From Pseudomonas cyclaminis (lineage in GTDB: Bacteria; Pseudomonadota; Gammaproteobacteria; Pseudomonadales; Pseudomonadaceae), in NCBI RefSeq assembly GCF_015163715.1, contig NZ_JADDUM010000046.1, positions 1 through 44,220 on the forward strand: a stretch of DNA of 44,220 nucleotides, read 5' to 3'. The position numbers and the translations under genes were made by a program. Shown in pieces: positions 1 to 8,867 of the stretch. The notes under the pieces were generated by a model, which was given only the letters and a program-made list of their open reading frames with translations, searched no databases and was not told the origin of the DNA. Every line of letters starts with the position of its first letter. Positions within the stretch are counted from its first letter, which is position 1.

Positions 1-10
1 TGACCCACTG

Positions 11-36
11 CTATCGGGGGCAAGCCCCCTCCCACA
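11..36. repeat. REP arm, probably one half of a REPIN cut by the window edge
   Basis: The stretch carries the core GGGGGCAAGCCCCC followed by TCCCACA, the same sequence as the right arms of the complete doublets near 17.4 kb and 23.1 kb. It lies just downstream of the sco stop codon, so it may also help end transcription of the minus-strand assembly operon. The partner arm, if there is one, would lie to the left of the window. Confidence 0.75.
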
Positions 37-53
37 TTTGCTTTGTGTTGTCT

Positions 54-689
54 TCACTTGCGCTGTAGCAACCCCGGCAACTGCGCCACCAGCTTCTGGT
101 TGTTCAACGGCGCACGGATAAACCCACGCTGCGTCCCATCCGGCCCGATCAGTGCCAGGTTGCCGCTGTGATCCACGGTGTAGTTCGGCTTGCTGGTATC
201 GGCCGGAATAAACGGAATGCTCACCGCATTCGACACCTTCTGCACATCCTCCACATTAGCGCCGGTCAGGCCCACGAATTGCGGGTCGAAATAGCCCAGG
301 TATTGCTTGAGCTGGGTCGGCGTGTCGCGATGCGGATCGACGCTCACCAGGATCACTTGCAACTTATCCACTGCCTCCTTCGGCAGTTCGCTCTTGATCT
401 GGCGCAACTGGGCGAGGGTAGTCGGGCAGATATCCGGGCAGAAGGTGTAGCCGAAGAACAACAGGCTCCACTTACCCTTCAACTCGTTGATTACCACCGG
501 CTGGCCGTCCTGATTGGTCATGCTCACAGGCGGCAACTGCCGGCTTTGCGGCAGCAGGATGATGCCCGCGTCGATCAGCGCGGTGGGGTCGCCCTGGCCT
601 TTGCCGCTGAGCACTTTGTTAACGGTCAGGCCCATGATCAACGCGACGATGGCCACCAGGATGAAGACGGTTTTTTGAGTTCGAGTCAT
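54..689 (-). CDS. SCO1/SenC family copper chaperone for cytochrome c oxidase
   Basis: A 211-residue protein of the SCO1/SenC family, which delivers copper to the CuA centre of cytochrome c oxidase at the periplasmic face of the membrane. One N-terminal membrane anchor is visible at residues 8-24. A thioredoxin-like domain follows, with the copper-binding motif CPDIC (C84 and C88) and the third ligand H174. The ATG at 687-689 gives the family's usual length and overlaps the end of cyoE by four bases. The frame stays open far upstream, but that extension overlaps cyoE in another frame and is not real. It is the last gene of the ctaA-cyoE-sco group. The family fit is clear; whether it also acts in redox signalling cannot be judged from sequence. 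Confidence 0.95.
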   Translation of the reverse strand: MTRTQKTVFILVAIVALIMGLTVNKVLSGKGQGDPTALIDAGIILLPQSRQLPPVSMTNQDGQPVVINELKGKWSLLFFGYTFCPDICPTTLAQLRQIKSELPKEAVDKLQVILVSVDPHRDTPTQLKQYLGYFDPQFVGLTGANVEDVQKVSNAVSIPFIPADTSKPNYTVDHSGNLALIGPDGTQRGFIRAPLNNQKLVAQLPGLLQRK

Positions 690-1585
690 AGGTTCAACAG
701 TAGGTAGTGGTCTACGAGCAGGGCGATAAACAGCAGCAGCAAGTACCAGATAGAGTACTTGAAGGTGTTGATCGCCGCGTGCGGCCGACCGCCACGGTAC
801 AACACCCAGGCCCATTGCAGAAAGCGTGCACCCAACACCAGCGCGCACGCCAGGTACAGCGGGCCGCTCATATGGATCACGTAGGGCATCAGGCTCACGG
901 CCAGTAGGGCAAAGGTGTAAAGCAGGATATGCACCTTGGTGTAGTGCTCGCCGTGGGTCACCGGCAGCATCGGGATGTCCGCCTTGGCGTATTCCTCCTT
1001 GCGGTGGATGGCCAGGGCCCAGAAGTGCGGCGGGGTCCAGGCGAAGATGATCAGCACCAGCAGCAGCGGCTCGGCGCTGATGTGCCCCGTGACGGCGACC
1101 CACCCCAACAGCGGCGGCGCAGCGCCGGCCAGCCCGCCAATGACGATATTCTGCGGCGTCGCACGCTTGAGGAACCCGGTGTAGATCACGGCGTAGCCGA
1201 GCAGCGAGGCCAGGGTCAACCACGCTGCCAGGGCATTGGTGAACGCCAGCAACAGGCCCAAACCTGCAACAGCCAGAAACAATGCAAAGGCCAGCGCCGC
1301 CATCGGCGACACCCGCCCTTGCGCCAGCGGCCGCTTGTGAGTGCGCGCCATCACCGCATCGATCCGCCGATCCACCACATGGTTGACCGCTGCCGCGCCG
1401 CCGGCACACAGGGCAATGCCCAGGTTGCCGAAAACCAGCACCGTCCATGGCACGCCGGCACGGGTGGCGAGGAACATGCCTACCAGGGAAGTGATGAGCA
1501 TCAACACCACCACTTTCGGCTTGGTCAGCTCCAGGTAATCACGCCAGATTGCCTGATCGTGACGCGCACCGATCAAGGTCGCCAT
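686..1585 (-). CDS. cyoE: Protohaem IX farnesyltransferase (haem O synthase)
   Basis: A 299-residue polytopic membrane protein of the UbiA prenyltransferase superfamily. It converts haem B to haem O, the first step towards the haem A of the aa3 oxidase encoded next door. The prenyl-diphosphate motif is visible as N68, D72 and D76 in NHVVDRRID, followed by the conserved KRPL segment. About nine hydrophobic segments are spread along the length. The start overlaps ctaA by 13 bases and the stop overlaps sco by four, which suggests translational coupling in one operon. It is also called ctaB. Pseudomonas genomes usually carry a second copy beside the cyo quinol oxidase; this copy is assigned to the cox cluster by position. 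Confidence 0.95.
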   Translation of the reverse strand: MATLIGARHDQAIWRDYLELTKPKVVVLMLITSLVGMFLATRAGVPWTVLVFGNLGIALCAGGAAAVNHVVDRRIDAVMARTHKRPLAQGRVSPMAALAFALFLAVAGLGLLLAFTNALAAWLTLASLLGYAVIYTGFLKRATPQNIVIGGLAGAAPPLLGWVAVTGHISAEPLLLVLIIFAWTPPHFWALAIHRKEEYAKADIPMLPVTHGEHYTKVHILLYTFALLAVSLMPYVIHMSGPLYLACALVLGARFLQWAWVLYRGGRPHAAINTFKYSIWYLLLLFIALLVDHYLLLNL

Positions 1586-2652
1586 GGCATCTCTCCTTTA
1601 AGGGTGATGAGCCCCGATACGTGTTTGCGCGGGATAAATCGCCAGCCGAACGGCAATTGATTGCGCACCCTGACCAGGCTGGTTCGAGCGTGGTAATTGA
1701 CCAGCACCAGCGTCAGCAGCAAGCCTGCACCGCCCGCGTTATGCCCGACCGCGACCGCCAGCGGCAGGCCGAACGCTACGTTGCTCACGCCCAGGCAGAT
1801 TTGCGCAGCGAGGGCGATCAACAACAAGCCCGCCAGCCGCGTCATGCCCACCGCACGCAGTTGCCAGGCCAGGCCCAGCAGGACGAGGGTCACCAGCACC
1901 GCGCCGAGGCGATGGGTCAGGTGAATGGCCGTGCGCGCCTCGCTGTCGAGTTGGCCGCCCAGGTAATTCGGACCGATGTGCTGGGTCAGGTGAAAGCCAT
2001 TGGCAAAGTCGGCCGCCGGCCACCACTCGCCATGGCAGGTGGGCAAGTCGACACAGGCGACGGCCGCGTAGTTGGAGCTGACCCAGCCGCCGAGCGCAAT
2101 CTGCCCGATCACCAGCACCAACCCGGCCGTCGCCCAATATTGCAGGCGCTTGGGCACGATCAACGCGGGCAGCACGCCGGACAAGCGCAAGGTCAGCAAA
2201 AACAGCAGGCTCAAGGTGGCAAAGCCGCCCAGCAGATGGCCCGTCACCACCTGCGGCCACAGCTTCAAGGTCACCGTCCACATGCCAAACGCCGCCTGGG
2301 CAAACACCACTGCCAGCAGAAACAACGGCAATTTGACCGGCTGGCCAGGATCACGCCGGTGACTCCACGAGCGCGCTGCCAATAACACAATCAACAGACC
2401 CAAAGTGCCAGCAAAGTAGCGATGGGTCATCTCGGCCCAGCCTTTGTCGGCCTCCACCGGCGTGTCGGGAAAATGCAACTCGGCATGGGCCAACTGGGCC
2501 TCGCTTTGCGGCACGCTGATAAAACCGTAGCAACCGGGCCAATCCGGGCAACCGAGGCCGGCGTGGGTCAGGCGCGTGTAGGCACCGAGCAGCACGACGA
2601 TCAGCGCCAGCAAGGTGGCAAACAACGCGAGGCGAAATCCAGGTTTGGCCAT
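1573..2652 (-). CDS. ctaA: Haem A synthase, COX15/CtaA family
   Basis: A 359-residue, eight-helix membrane protein of the COX15/CtaA family, which oxidises the C8 methyl of haem O to the formyl group of haem A. The N-terminal half has the typical [19 protein letters not shown] segment with a cysteine pair on the periplasmic side, and conserved histidines recur in helix contexts ([22 protein letters not shown]). The two halves are internally similar, as expected for the family. It sits between the small membrane-anchored protein (gap of 10 bases) and cyoE (13-base overlap), so haem O and haem A synthesis are coupled in one transcript. Confidence 0.94.
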   Translation of the reverse strand: MAKPGFRLALFATLLALIVVLLGAYTRLTHAGLGCPDWPGCYGFISVPQSEAQLAHAELHFPDTPVEADKGWAEMTHRYFAGTLGLLIVLLAARSWSHRRDPGQPVKLPLFLLAVVFAQAAFGMWTVTLKLWPQVVTGHLLGGFATLSLLFLLTLRLSGVLPALIVPKRLQYWATAGLVLVIGQIALGGWVSSNYAAVACVDLPTCHGEWWPAADFANGFHLTQHIGPNYLGGQLDSEARTAIHLTHRLGAVLVTLVLLGLAWQLRAVGMTRLAGLLLIALAAQICLGVSNVAFGLPLAVAVGHNAGGAGLLLTLVLVNYHARTSLVRVRNQLPFGWRFIPRKHVSGLITLKGEMPWRP

Positions 2653-2662
2653 GACGGTGCCC

Positions 2663-3220
2663 TTATCCGATATTCGACAGTTTCAGCAGGTGGCGCAGGT
2701 CGTTGAGCAGGTCCTTGCCCTTGACCTTGGCGTCGTAGCGCAGCACCAGGTTGCCGTGGGGGTCGACGATCCACAGCTGCGCATCGCCCGGTGCGGCAGC
2801 GTTTTTGGTGAAGGTCGAAACATCCAGCGCGTAACGCTGCAATTGAGGGTATTCGGCTTTCAACCTGGTTTCGTAGTCGGCGCCCACCAGCTGCGCACTC
2901 GCCAAGGCATGGCTGGCGCGCGAGGCGTCGCGCCCCAGGCCGATCTGCAATTGGCGGGCGAGGTACACCAGTTGCTGGCAATCGGCAGCACAAGCCGTGG
3001 GCGCGGTGACCAGCAGTTGCCAGCGCTGCTCATCCGCCTGCACGCCAATGTCGGCGCGGGTCTGGCCATTGCCGATCATCTCGCCGTGATAACTGCGGCT
3101 GTCCGGCACCCAGAACTGCAGCTTGTACATAAACGTGGCCAGCACCATCGGGCCGATCACCATCAGCAGGATCAGCAGCAGTTGCCAGCGGCCTTTGCGC
3201 CGATCGGGCAGGTCAGACAT
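2663..3220 (-). CDS. Membrane-anchored protein of the cytochrome oxidase assembly cluster, function unknown
   Basis: A 185-residue protein with one N-terminal membrane segment (about residues 12-30) and a soluble domain on the far side. The soluble part has a short cysteine pair (CAADC) and the segment WIVDPHGNLVLRYD, reminiscent of a degenerate SCO/thioredoxin fold. I infer a role in oxidase assembly or electron delivery from position between SURF1 and ctaA; no function is shown. The ATG at 3220 overlaps the SURF1 stop by eight bases. An in-frame ATG nine codons further upstream is possible but would lie deeper in SURF1. It corresponds to the conserved hypothetical found at this place in other Pseudomonas cox clusters. 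Confidence 0.85.
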   Translation of the reverse strand: MSDLPDRRKGRWQLLLILLMVIGPMVLATFMYKLQFWVPDSRSYHGEMIGNGQTRADIGVQADEQRWQLLVTAPTACAADCQQLVYLARQLQIGLGRDASRASHALASAQLVGADYETRLKAEYPQLQRYALDVSTFTKNAAAPGDAQLWIVDPHGNLVLRYDAKVKGKDLLNDLRHLLKLSNIG

Positions 3221-3977
3221 GTTGAGTCGATTCGTGGCCGCTCCCATGGGGCTTCTCCTTCTTGTTGTGCGATCCGAGGTAGAGGTAAAGAACCAGCAGC
3301 GCCAGCGCCATGGCGAACCACTGCACGGCATAAGCCAGGTGTTTCTCCGGGCCCATGGCGACCACCGGCCAAGTCGTTTCGTATGTGCCTGGGCCGGCTT
3401 CAGCGCGCAGCTCATAGGCAAAACCGTTGCGGCCCAACTCTGCCCACAGCGCCGCGGGATGCAGCGCGGTGAGCAATCGCGGCCATGGCGCGCCCGCCGG
3501 GTCGGCATGCAACTGGAAGGTTTCGCCTGGAGCGACGTACACCCAGGCATCGAGATTCAGCGGCTGTTCTGGCGTGGTGAAGGCGGGCGGGGTGCGCCGG
3601 TCCGGCCAGGGCAGCCAGCCGCGATTGAGCAACAACCACAGGCCGCTGGCCTGGTCGTGGAAGGGTTGCAGCAACTCGACACCGGCCTTGCCATCGCGCA
3701 TGCGGTTGTCGAGCAATACGCTGTGATCGGCGTCGAATTGACCGCGCAGACGCACACGGCGAAACGCTGGATCCACCGTGTCATTGAGTTGTTCACTGCT
3801 GATCGGCGCCGCCACGCGGCGCTCGGCATAACTGTCGAGCAAGCGTTGCTTTTCATGCCCGCGTGACAGCTGCCAGAACCCCAAACCCACCATCAACGGC
3901 AGCAGCAGCAACACCACCAATGTCGGCGCAATACCGGGACGAAACTGTTTTATGGCGCTGGCTATACTTGTTTTCAT
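3213..3977 (-). CDS. SURF1 family cytochrome oxidase biogenesis protein
   Basis: A 254-residue SURF1/Shy1 family protein, an inner-membrane factor that helps insert haem a into subunit I. It has the family layout of two membrane helices, one near the N terminus (about 17-37, ending in GFWQLSRGHEK) and one near the C terminus (about 215-237), around a periplasmic domain with LRGQFD, LLNRGWLP and ETTWPVVAMGPEKHLAYAVQWFA-type segments. I chose the ATG at 3977 because AAGAG lies nine bases before it and because the frame further upstream would run into the oppositely oriented gene starting at 4015. It begins the downstream half of the cox cluster. Confidence 0.92.
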   Translation of the reverse strand: MKTSIASAIKQFRPGIAPTLVVLLLLPLMVGLGFWQLSRGHEKQRLLDSYAERRVAAPISSEQLNDTVDPAFRRVRLRGQFDADHSVLLDNRMRDGKAGVELLQPFHDQASGLWLLLNRGWLPWPDRRTPPAFTTPEQPLNLDAWVYVAPGETFQLHADPAGAPWPRLLTALHPAALWAELGRNGFAYELRAEAGPGTYETTWPVVAMGPEKHLAYAVQWFAMALALLVLYLYLGSHNKKEKPHGSGHESTQHV

Positions 3978-4014
3978 TGCCCGCAGCTCTTCTTCAATGT
4001 CCAGGAGCCCGACC

Positions 4015-4218
4015 ATGCTCAAAGCAGCCATTGCCCTGATGCTGATCGCAACTGTCGTGAGCCTCTTCAGTGGCTTGTTCTTTCTGGTCAAGGACGAGGG
4101 CAACTCCAATCGCCTCGTCACCGCCTTGACCGTGCGTGTCGTCGTGGCCGTGATCACCCTGGCGCTGATCACCTGGGGATTTTTCAGCGGCCAGCTGGTT
4201 TCCCACGCGCCGTGGTAA
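4015..4218 (+). CDS. DUF2909-type small twin-transmembrane protein, inverted within the cox cluster
   Basis: A 67-residue protein made almost entirely of two hydrophobic helices (about 3-24 and 42-60) joined by a charged loop KDEGNSNR. This matches the small twin-transmembrane DUF2909 family found in the cox cluster of pseudomonads; its function is not known. An AGGAG sits seven bases before the ATG. It is the only plus-strand gene in the cluster. Its start is 37 bases from the SURF1 start on the other strand, and its stop is six bases from the coxC stop. Its promoter must therefore overlap the 5' end of SURF1. I infer a role linked to the oxidase only from position. Confidence 0.88.
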   Translation: MLKAAIALMLIATVVSLFSGLFFLVKDEGNSNRLVTALTVRVVVAVITLALITWGFFSGQLVSHAPW

Positions 4219-4224
4219 GGAACC

Positions 4225-5112
4225 TCACAGCACGTAAACGAAGAAAAACAGCCCGATCCACACCACATCCACAAAGTGCCAATACCAACTGGCCGCCTCG
4301 AAACCAAACTGATGCTCGGCGTTGAAGTGCCCACGCAGGACGCGCATCAGCATCACAAACAAAATGATCGTGCCGATGGTCACGTGGGCGCCGTGGAAAC
4401 CGGTGAGCATGAAGAACGTCGCGCCGTACACACCGGAGCCCAGCGTCAGGCCCAGCTCTTTATAGGCGTGGATGTACTCCTCGGCCTGGAACCCGAGAAA
4501 CGCCAGGCCCAGCAGCACGGTGAGCGCCAACCAGATCTTCAGCGCGCCGCGATGGCCTTTGCGCAGTGCGTGGTGAGCGATGGTGATGGTCACGCTGGAA
4601 CTCACCAACAGGATGGTGTTGACCAGCGGCAACCCCCACGGGCTGATGGTGCCCTCGGGGGCGGGGTAGAGTTTCGGGTCAGGATTGTTGAGCAACGGCC
4701 AGGCAAATTCGAAATTTGGCCACAGCATATGCGCGACGCCCTTCGAGCCTTCACCGGCCAGCCAGGGCGCGGACATGTGCCGCACGTAAAACAGCGCACC
4801 AAAGAAGGCGATAAAGAACATCACTTCGGAAAAGATGAACCAGCTCATGCCCCAGCGAAACGAGCGATCCATCTGCGGACTGTACAAACCGGCGCGGCTT
4901 TCCTTGATCACCGCACCGAACCAGCCGAACAACATGTAGGCGAGTAGCAGCCCGCCGACGAAAAAGATCCACGGGCCGTGGGATTCCGGGCGCGCCGCCT
5001 TGAGATCGTTGAACCACACACCCAGGCCATACACTGTGATCAGCAGCCCAAACGTGGCAATTATCGGCCATTTGCTCTGCGCCGGTACGTAGTACGTATC
5101 ATGATTCGACAT
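4225..5112 (-). CDS. coxC: Cytochrome c oxidase subunit III
   Basis: A 295-residue protein with seven hydrophobic helices and the signature features of haem-copper oxidase subunit III: WFIFSEVMFFIAFFGALFY in the centre, FQAEEYIHA, and the C-terminal TGFHGAHVTIGTI and ASWYWHFVDVVWIGLF blocks. Subunit III carries no redox centre and stabilises the CuB site and proton uptake during turnover. It follows ctaG by 35 bases and is the last gene of the coxB-coxA-ctaG-coxC unit; the converging small gene ends six bases away. Also called ctaE. Confidence 0.96.
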   Translation of the reverse strand: MSNHDTYYVPAQSKWPIIATFGLLITVYGLGVWFNDLKAARPESHGPWIFFVGGLLLAYMLFGWFGAVIKESRAGLYSPQMDRSFRWGMSWFIFSEVMFFIAFFGALFYVRHMSAPWLAGEGSKGVAHMLWPNFEFAWPLLNNPDPKLYPAPEGTISPWGLPLVNTILLVSSSVTITIAHHALRKGHRGALKIWLALTVLLGLAFLGFQAEEYIHAYKELGLTLGSGVYGATFFMLTGFHGAHVTIGTIILFVMLMRVLRGHFNAEHQFGFEAASWYWHFVDVVWIGLFFFVYVL

Positions 5113-5147
5113 GTATTCACTCTCCCGATTGAGGGGGCAAACAGTAG

Positions 5148-5699
5148 CTAGCCGCCGGTGTGGGCAGCCACGGGCGGTTGGCGCGCAGTGATATCAAACA
5201 GCGTGTACGCCAGGGTCAAATGCTTCACATCCTTGGGCATGTCGCGATCGACAATAAAGCGCACCGGCATCTCGATACGCTCGCCTGGCTGCAACACTTG
5301 CTGGGTGAAGCAAAAACATTCGGTCTTGTGGAAATACATCGCCGCTTCGGCCGGGGAAATGCTCGGTACGGCCTGGGCAGTCATCGGCTTGTCGGTGGGG
5401 TTGTGGGCCACGAACAGCATCTCGGTCACGGCGCCGGGGTTGACCACCACCTCGTCGGCCTTGGCATAGAAGTCCCAGACCATGTCGATGGCGTTGGTGG
5501 ATAAGAACTGCACGCGCACCTGACGCGTCGGATCCACCACTTGCGAACCCTCGTACTGCCCGGCGGTCTTGCCGTTGATGCCGAACGCCTTGCACATCAC
5601 GTCGTAGATCGGCACCAGGGCAAAGCCGAAGGCGAACATCGCCACTACCAGGATCAGCAGGCGGGTGACGAGGCGCTTGAGGGGCACGGACTCAGCCAT
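5148..5699 (-). CDS. ctaG: Cytochrome c oxidase assembly protein CtaG/COX11
   Basis: A 183-residue protein of the CtaG/COX11 family, which delivers copper to the CuB centre of subunit I. One N-terminal membrane anchor (about residues 11-31, LVTRLLILVVAMFAFGFALVP) is followed by a periplasmic domain containing YDVMCKAFGINGKTAG and the copper-binding CFCF motif. The start is uncertain: the ATG at 5699 gives MAESVPLKRL, while a GTG three codons upstream (5708) also fits and neither has a strong ribosome-binding site. It lies 24 bases after coxA, in the canonical coxB-coxA-ctaG-coxC order. Confidence 0.93.
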   Translation of the reverse strand: MAESVPLKRLVTRLLILVVAMFAFGFALVPIYDVMCKAFGINGKTAGQYEGSQVVDPTRQVRVQFLSTNAIDMVWDFYAKADEVVVNPGAVTEMLFVAHNPTDKPMTAQAVPSISPAEAAMYFHKTECFCFTQQVLQPGERIEMPVRFIVDRDMPKDVKHLTLAYTLFDITARQPPVAAHTGG

Positions 5700-5723
5700 G
5701 GCGTTCACATCGCAAAAAGGTGT

Positions 5724-7313
5724 TCATTTGACCTCCGGCGGCGTGGTGAAGGTGTGGTACGGCGCCGGCGAAGGCACGCTCCACTCCAGGCCTTCAGCCC
5801 CATCCCACGGCTTGGCCGGCGCGGGCGGGCCGCCTCGGATGCACTTGATCACGATGAACAAAAAGAAGATCTGCGTGGCACCAAACATAAACGCGCCAAT
5901 CGACGAGACCATGTTGAAATCGGCGAACTGCAGGTTGTAGTCCGGCACCCGACGCGGCATGCCCGCCAGCCCCACAAAGTGCATCGGGAAGAACGCCATG
6001 TTCATGCCCACGAAAGACAGCCAGAAGTGCAGCTTGCCCAGGGTTTCGTCGTACATGTGGCCGGTCCATTTCGGCAGCCAGTAGTAGGCCGATGCGAAGA
6101 TGCCAAAGATCGCGCCGGGCACCAGTACGTAATGGAAGTGCGCCACCACGAAGTAGGTGTCGTGGTACTGGAAGTCCGCCGGGGCAATCGCCAGCATCAA
6201 CCCGGAAAAGCCGCCGATGGTGAACAGGATCACGAAGGCCACGGCAAACAGCATCGGCGTCTCGAACGTCAGCGAGCCTTGCCACATGGTGCTGACCCAG
6301 TTGAACACCTTCACCCCCGTGGGCACGGCGATCAGCAGCGTGGCGTACATGAAGAACAACTCGCCAACCAGCGGGATGCCGACCACGAACATGTGGTGCG
6401 CCCATACGATAAACGACAGGAACGCGATGCTCGCCGTGGCGTAGACCATCGAGGTGTAGCCGAACAGCGGCTTGCGCGAAAAGGTCGGGATGATCGAGCT
6501 GACGGCGCCGAAGGCCGGCAGGATCATGATGTACACCTCGGGGTGGCCGAAGAACCAGAACACATGCTGGAACAGCACCGGGTCACCGCCGCCGGCCGCA
6601 CTGAAGAAGCTGGTGCCGAAGTGGATATCCATCAGCATCATGGTCACGCACCCGGCCAGCACCGGCATTACCGCGATCAGCAGGAACGCGGTGATCAGCC
6701 AGGTCCACACGAACAGCGGCATTTTCATCAAGGTCATGCCGGGGGCACGCAGGTTGAGGATGGTGGCGACCACATTGATCGCGCCCATGATCGAGCTGAT
6801 GCCCATCAGGTGGATGGCAAAGATGAAGAACGTCACGCTTTCCGGCGCGTAGGTGGTGGAGAGCGGGGCGTAGAAGGTCCAGCCGAAGTTCGGCCCGCCG
6901 CCGGGGGTGAACAGCGTCGAGACCAGCAGCAGGAACGCCGCCGGCAACAGCCAGAAGCTGAAGTTGTTCATGCGCGGCAGGGCCATGTCGGGCGCGCCGA
7001 TCATCAGTGGGATCATCCAGTTGGCCAGACCGACAAACGCCGGCATCACCGCGCCAAACACCATGATCAGGCCGTGCATGGTGGTCATCTGGTTGAAAAA
7101 TGCCGGTTCGACGATCTGCAGGCCGGGCTGGAACAGTTCGGCACGGATCACCATGGCGAACGAACCGCCGAGCAGGAACATCGCAAACGCAAACCACAGG
7201 TACATCGTGCCGATGTCTTTGTGGTTGGTGGTCAGCACCCAACGCATCAACCCCTTGGCGGGGCCGTGGGCATGGTCACCGGCGTGGCCATGGTCATCGA
7301 TCACAGCGCTCAT
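5724..7313 (-). CDS. coxA: Cytochrome c oxidase subunit I (aa3 type)
   Basis: A 529-residue, twelve-helix haem-copper oxidase subunit I. H80 in TTMHGLIMVF fits a low-spin haem a ligand. The CuB site shows as WFFGHPEVY, with the histidine and tyrosine that are cross-linked in this family, and VWAHHMF. The pair HFHYVL carries the high-spin haem ligand and the other haem a ligand. The proton-channel segments of A-type oxidases can be recognised around the HPEVY helix. The N terminus is rich in histidine (DDHGHAGDHAHG). AGGAG lies seven bases before the ATG. The gene is transcribed after coxB and before ctaG. This is the catalytic subunit reducing oxygen to water. Also called ctaD. Confidence 0.97.
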   Translation of the reverse strand: MSAVIDDHGHAGDHAHGPAKGLMRWVLTTNHKDIGTMYLWFAFAMFLLGGSFAMVIRAELFQPGLQIVEPAFFNQMTTMHGLIMVFGAVMPAFVGLANWMIPLMIGAPDMALPRMNNFSFWLLPAAFLLLVSTLFTPGGGPNFGWTFYAPLSTTYAPESVTFFIFAIHLMGISSIMGAINVVATILNLRAPGMTLMKMPLFVWTWLITAFLLIAVMPVLAGCVTMMLMDIHFGTSFFSAAGGGDPVLFQHVFWFFGHPEVYIMILPAFGAVSSIIPTFSRKPLFGYTSMVYATASIAFLSFIVWAHHMFVVGIPLVGELFFMYATLLIAVPTGVKVFNWVSTMWQGSLTFETPMLFAVAFVILFTIGGFSGLMLAIAPADFQYHDTYFVVAHFHYVLVPGAIFGIFASAYYWLPKWTGHMYDETLGKLHFWLSFVGMNMAFFPMHFVGLAGMPRRVPDYNLQFADFNMVSSIGAFMFGATQIFFLFIVIKCIRGGPPAPAKPWDGAEGLEWSVPSPAPYHTFTTPPEVK

Positions 7314-7371
7314 GGCCGTTCTCCTGCAAACGAATGGGCGGGGCGGGTCGGGGCAAACGCAATGAGGGCTG

Positions 7372-8499
7372 TCATTTGCTTTCCGCCTGTTTGATGGCCA
7401 GCACGTCTTTCGGCGTGACCATGTCGCCTTTGTTGTTGCCCCAGGCGTTGCGCTCGTAGGTCACCACGGCGGCGATATCCACTTCCGAGAGCTGCTTGCC
7501 GAATGCAGCCATCGCGGTGCCGGGCTTGCCGTGATAGACGAGGCTCAAGTGATCGGCAGCGGGCCCGGTGGCGATTTTCGAACCCTTGAGCGCCGGGAAC
7601 ATCGGCGGCAGGCCCTGGCCTTCGGCCTGGTGACAGGCCACGCAGGTGGTGTGATACACCTTGTCGCCACGGGCAACCAATTCTTCAAGGGTCCACTCTT
7701 TGGAGGTCAGTTCCTTGAGCTTGGCGGCCTCGGCCTTGCGCTCACCCAGCCAGGTGTCGTAGTCGGCCCTGGACTTGACCTCGACCACGATAGGCATGAA
7801 CCCATGGTCCTTGCCGCATAGTTCGGCACACTGACCACGGTAGATGCCGGGCTTCTCGACACGGGTCCAGGCCTCGTTGACGAAACCGGGAATGGCATCG
7901 CGCTTGACCGCAAATGCCGGCACCCACCAGGAGTGGATCACGTCGGCGGCTGTGACCAGGAAGCGCACTTTGGCGCCCACCGGCAGCACCAGCGGCTGGT
8001 CGACTTCCAACAGATAGTGTTCGCCCTTGGTGGCCTGGTTGTGGATCTGCTCGGCGGGCGTGGCCAGGTTGCTGAAGAACTCCACATCCTGGCCCAGGTA
8101 TTTGTAATGCCACTTCCACTGATAGCCGGTGACCTGGATATCGATATCCGACTCACTGCTGTCGTAGATGTTGATCAGGGTCCTGGTCGCCGGAATGGCC
8201 ATCGCGATCAGGATCAGCAAAGGCACGACGGTCCAGAGGATTTCCACGGTGGTGCTCTCGTGGAACTTGGCCGCGACCTGACCGGTGGAACGCCGGTGGA
8301 CCATCATCGACCAGAACATGGCGCCAAACACGATGATGCCGATCACCACACAGATCCAGAAAATGGTCATGTGCAGGTCGAACACAGCGTGACTGACTTC
8401 TGTTGCCCCTGGCGCCATATTCGTTGTCCAGGCGGCGTGCGCCTGGCCGAATACCGACCACAACAGGAGGCCCATCCAAACGTGTGGATGTCGCATCAT
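7372..8499 (-). CDS. coxB: Cytochrome c oxidase subunit II with fused C-terminal cytochrome c domain
   Basis: A 375-residue precursor. A signal peptide ends near residue 22 (FGQAHA), then come two helices and the CuA domain with SWWVPAF and GQCAELCGKDHGFM, carrying the two cysteines, histidine and methionine of the binuclear copper site. After about residue 260 there is an added domain with a single haem c motif CVACH and a distal methionine candidate (GKPGTAMAAFG). Subunit II with a fused cytochrome c is the caa3 arrangement. It is the first gene of the operon; GGGG lies about ten bases before the double ATG, and either ATG could be used. Also called ctaC. Confidence 0.96.
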   Translation of the reverse strand: MMRHPHVWMGLLLWSVFGQAHAAWTTNMAPGATEVSHAVFDLHMTIFWICVVIGIIVFGAMFWSMMVHRRSTGQVAAKFHESTTVEILWTVVPLLILIAMAIPATRTLINIYDSSESDIDIQVTGYQWKWHYKYLGQDVEFFSNLATPAEQIHNQATKGEHYLLEVDQPLVLPVGAKVRFLVTAADVIHSWWVPAFAVKRDAIPGFVNEAWTRVEKPGIYRGQCAELCGKDHGFMPIVVEVKSRADYDTWLGERKAEAAKLKELTSKEWTLEELVARGDKVYHTTCVACHQAEGQGLPPMFPALKGSKIATGPAADHLSLVYHGKPGTAMAAFGKQLSEVDIAAVVTYERNAWGNNKGDMVTPKDVLAIKQAESK

Positions 8500-8637
8500 T
8501 GCGGGTTCCCCTTATCGTTCTTGTTATCCCGCCGGTTTGCACCTGCGTCGAAGGGAGCGGCTTCCATACTGCTTACAACCGCTTAGCCTTGCCTGCTTAT
8601 GCAGTCTGGCGTCATCAGCTAATCGCGTACAAATCCG

Positions 8638-8665
8638 AGTATAGACAGGGACGGCAACCCCGCAA
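8638..8665 (-). promoter_or_regulatory. Candidate cox operon promoter
   Basis: On the minus strand the hexamers TTGCGG and TATACT lie 16 bases apart, about 140 bases upstream of coxB. The -10 is in the context TCTATACT, which resembles both sigma-70 and sigma-S elements. I recall that the aa3 oxidase of P. aeruginosa is RpoS-dependent, which would fit, but the start site here is inferred. The rest of the 368-base gap 8500-8867 holds the promoter candidate of the divergent gene and nothing else I can name. Confidence 0.35.
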
Positions 8666-8785
8666 TGTGTAGGGACAAATGAGGCAAAATGGCACGGCCG
8701 GAGCCAATAAAACCGGGAGCGGAATCGATTTTCCGACGAACGATGGCAATTCGATATAACGCCTGTGCATAACCATGAAATAATT

Positions 8786-8821
8786 ATGACAAATGCGTCT
8801 TAGGCGCTCGTATAAACGAGC
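8786..8821 (+). promoter_or_regulatory. Candidate promoter with a hairpin over the -10 region
   Basis: ATGACA (8786-8791) and TATAAA (8811-8816) are 19 bases apart, somewhat long for sigma-70. A perfect six-base inverted repeat, GCTCGT-ATAA-ACGAGC (8806-8821), spans the presumed -10. It could be an operator or the 5' hairpin of the transcript. It serves the gene starting at 8868. Confidence 0.3.
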
Positions 8822-8867
8822 TACCTTAACTTCTCCCTTTTCCTACGCCTGCATCACTGGAGCCTTC

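Noticed and set aside
690..1448. Upstream extension of the sco frame, which could look like a fused protein
   Set aside because: The extension is cyoE read in another frame; sco has a proper start at 689 with a signal anchor.
5541..7394. Open frame of over 600 codons on the plus strand
   Set aside because: It lies opposite coxA and ctaG; its translation is rich in H, R, Q and D with no family features. High-GC coding sequence often leaves the opposite strand open.
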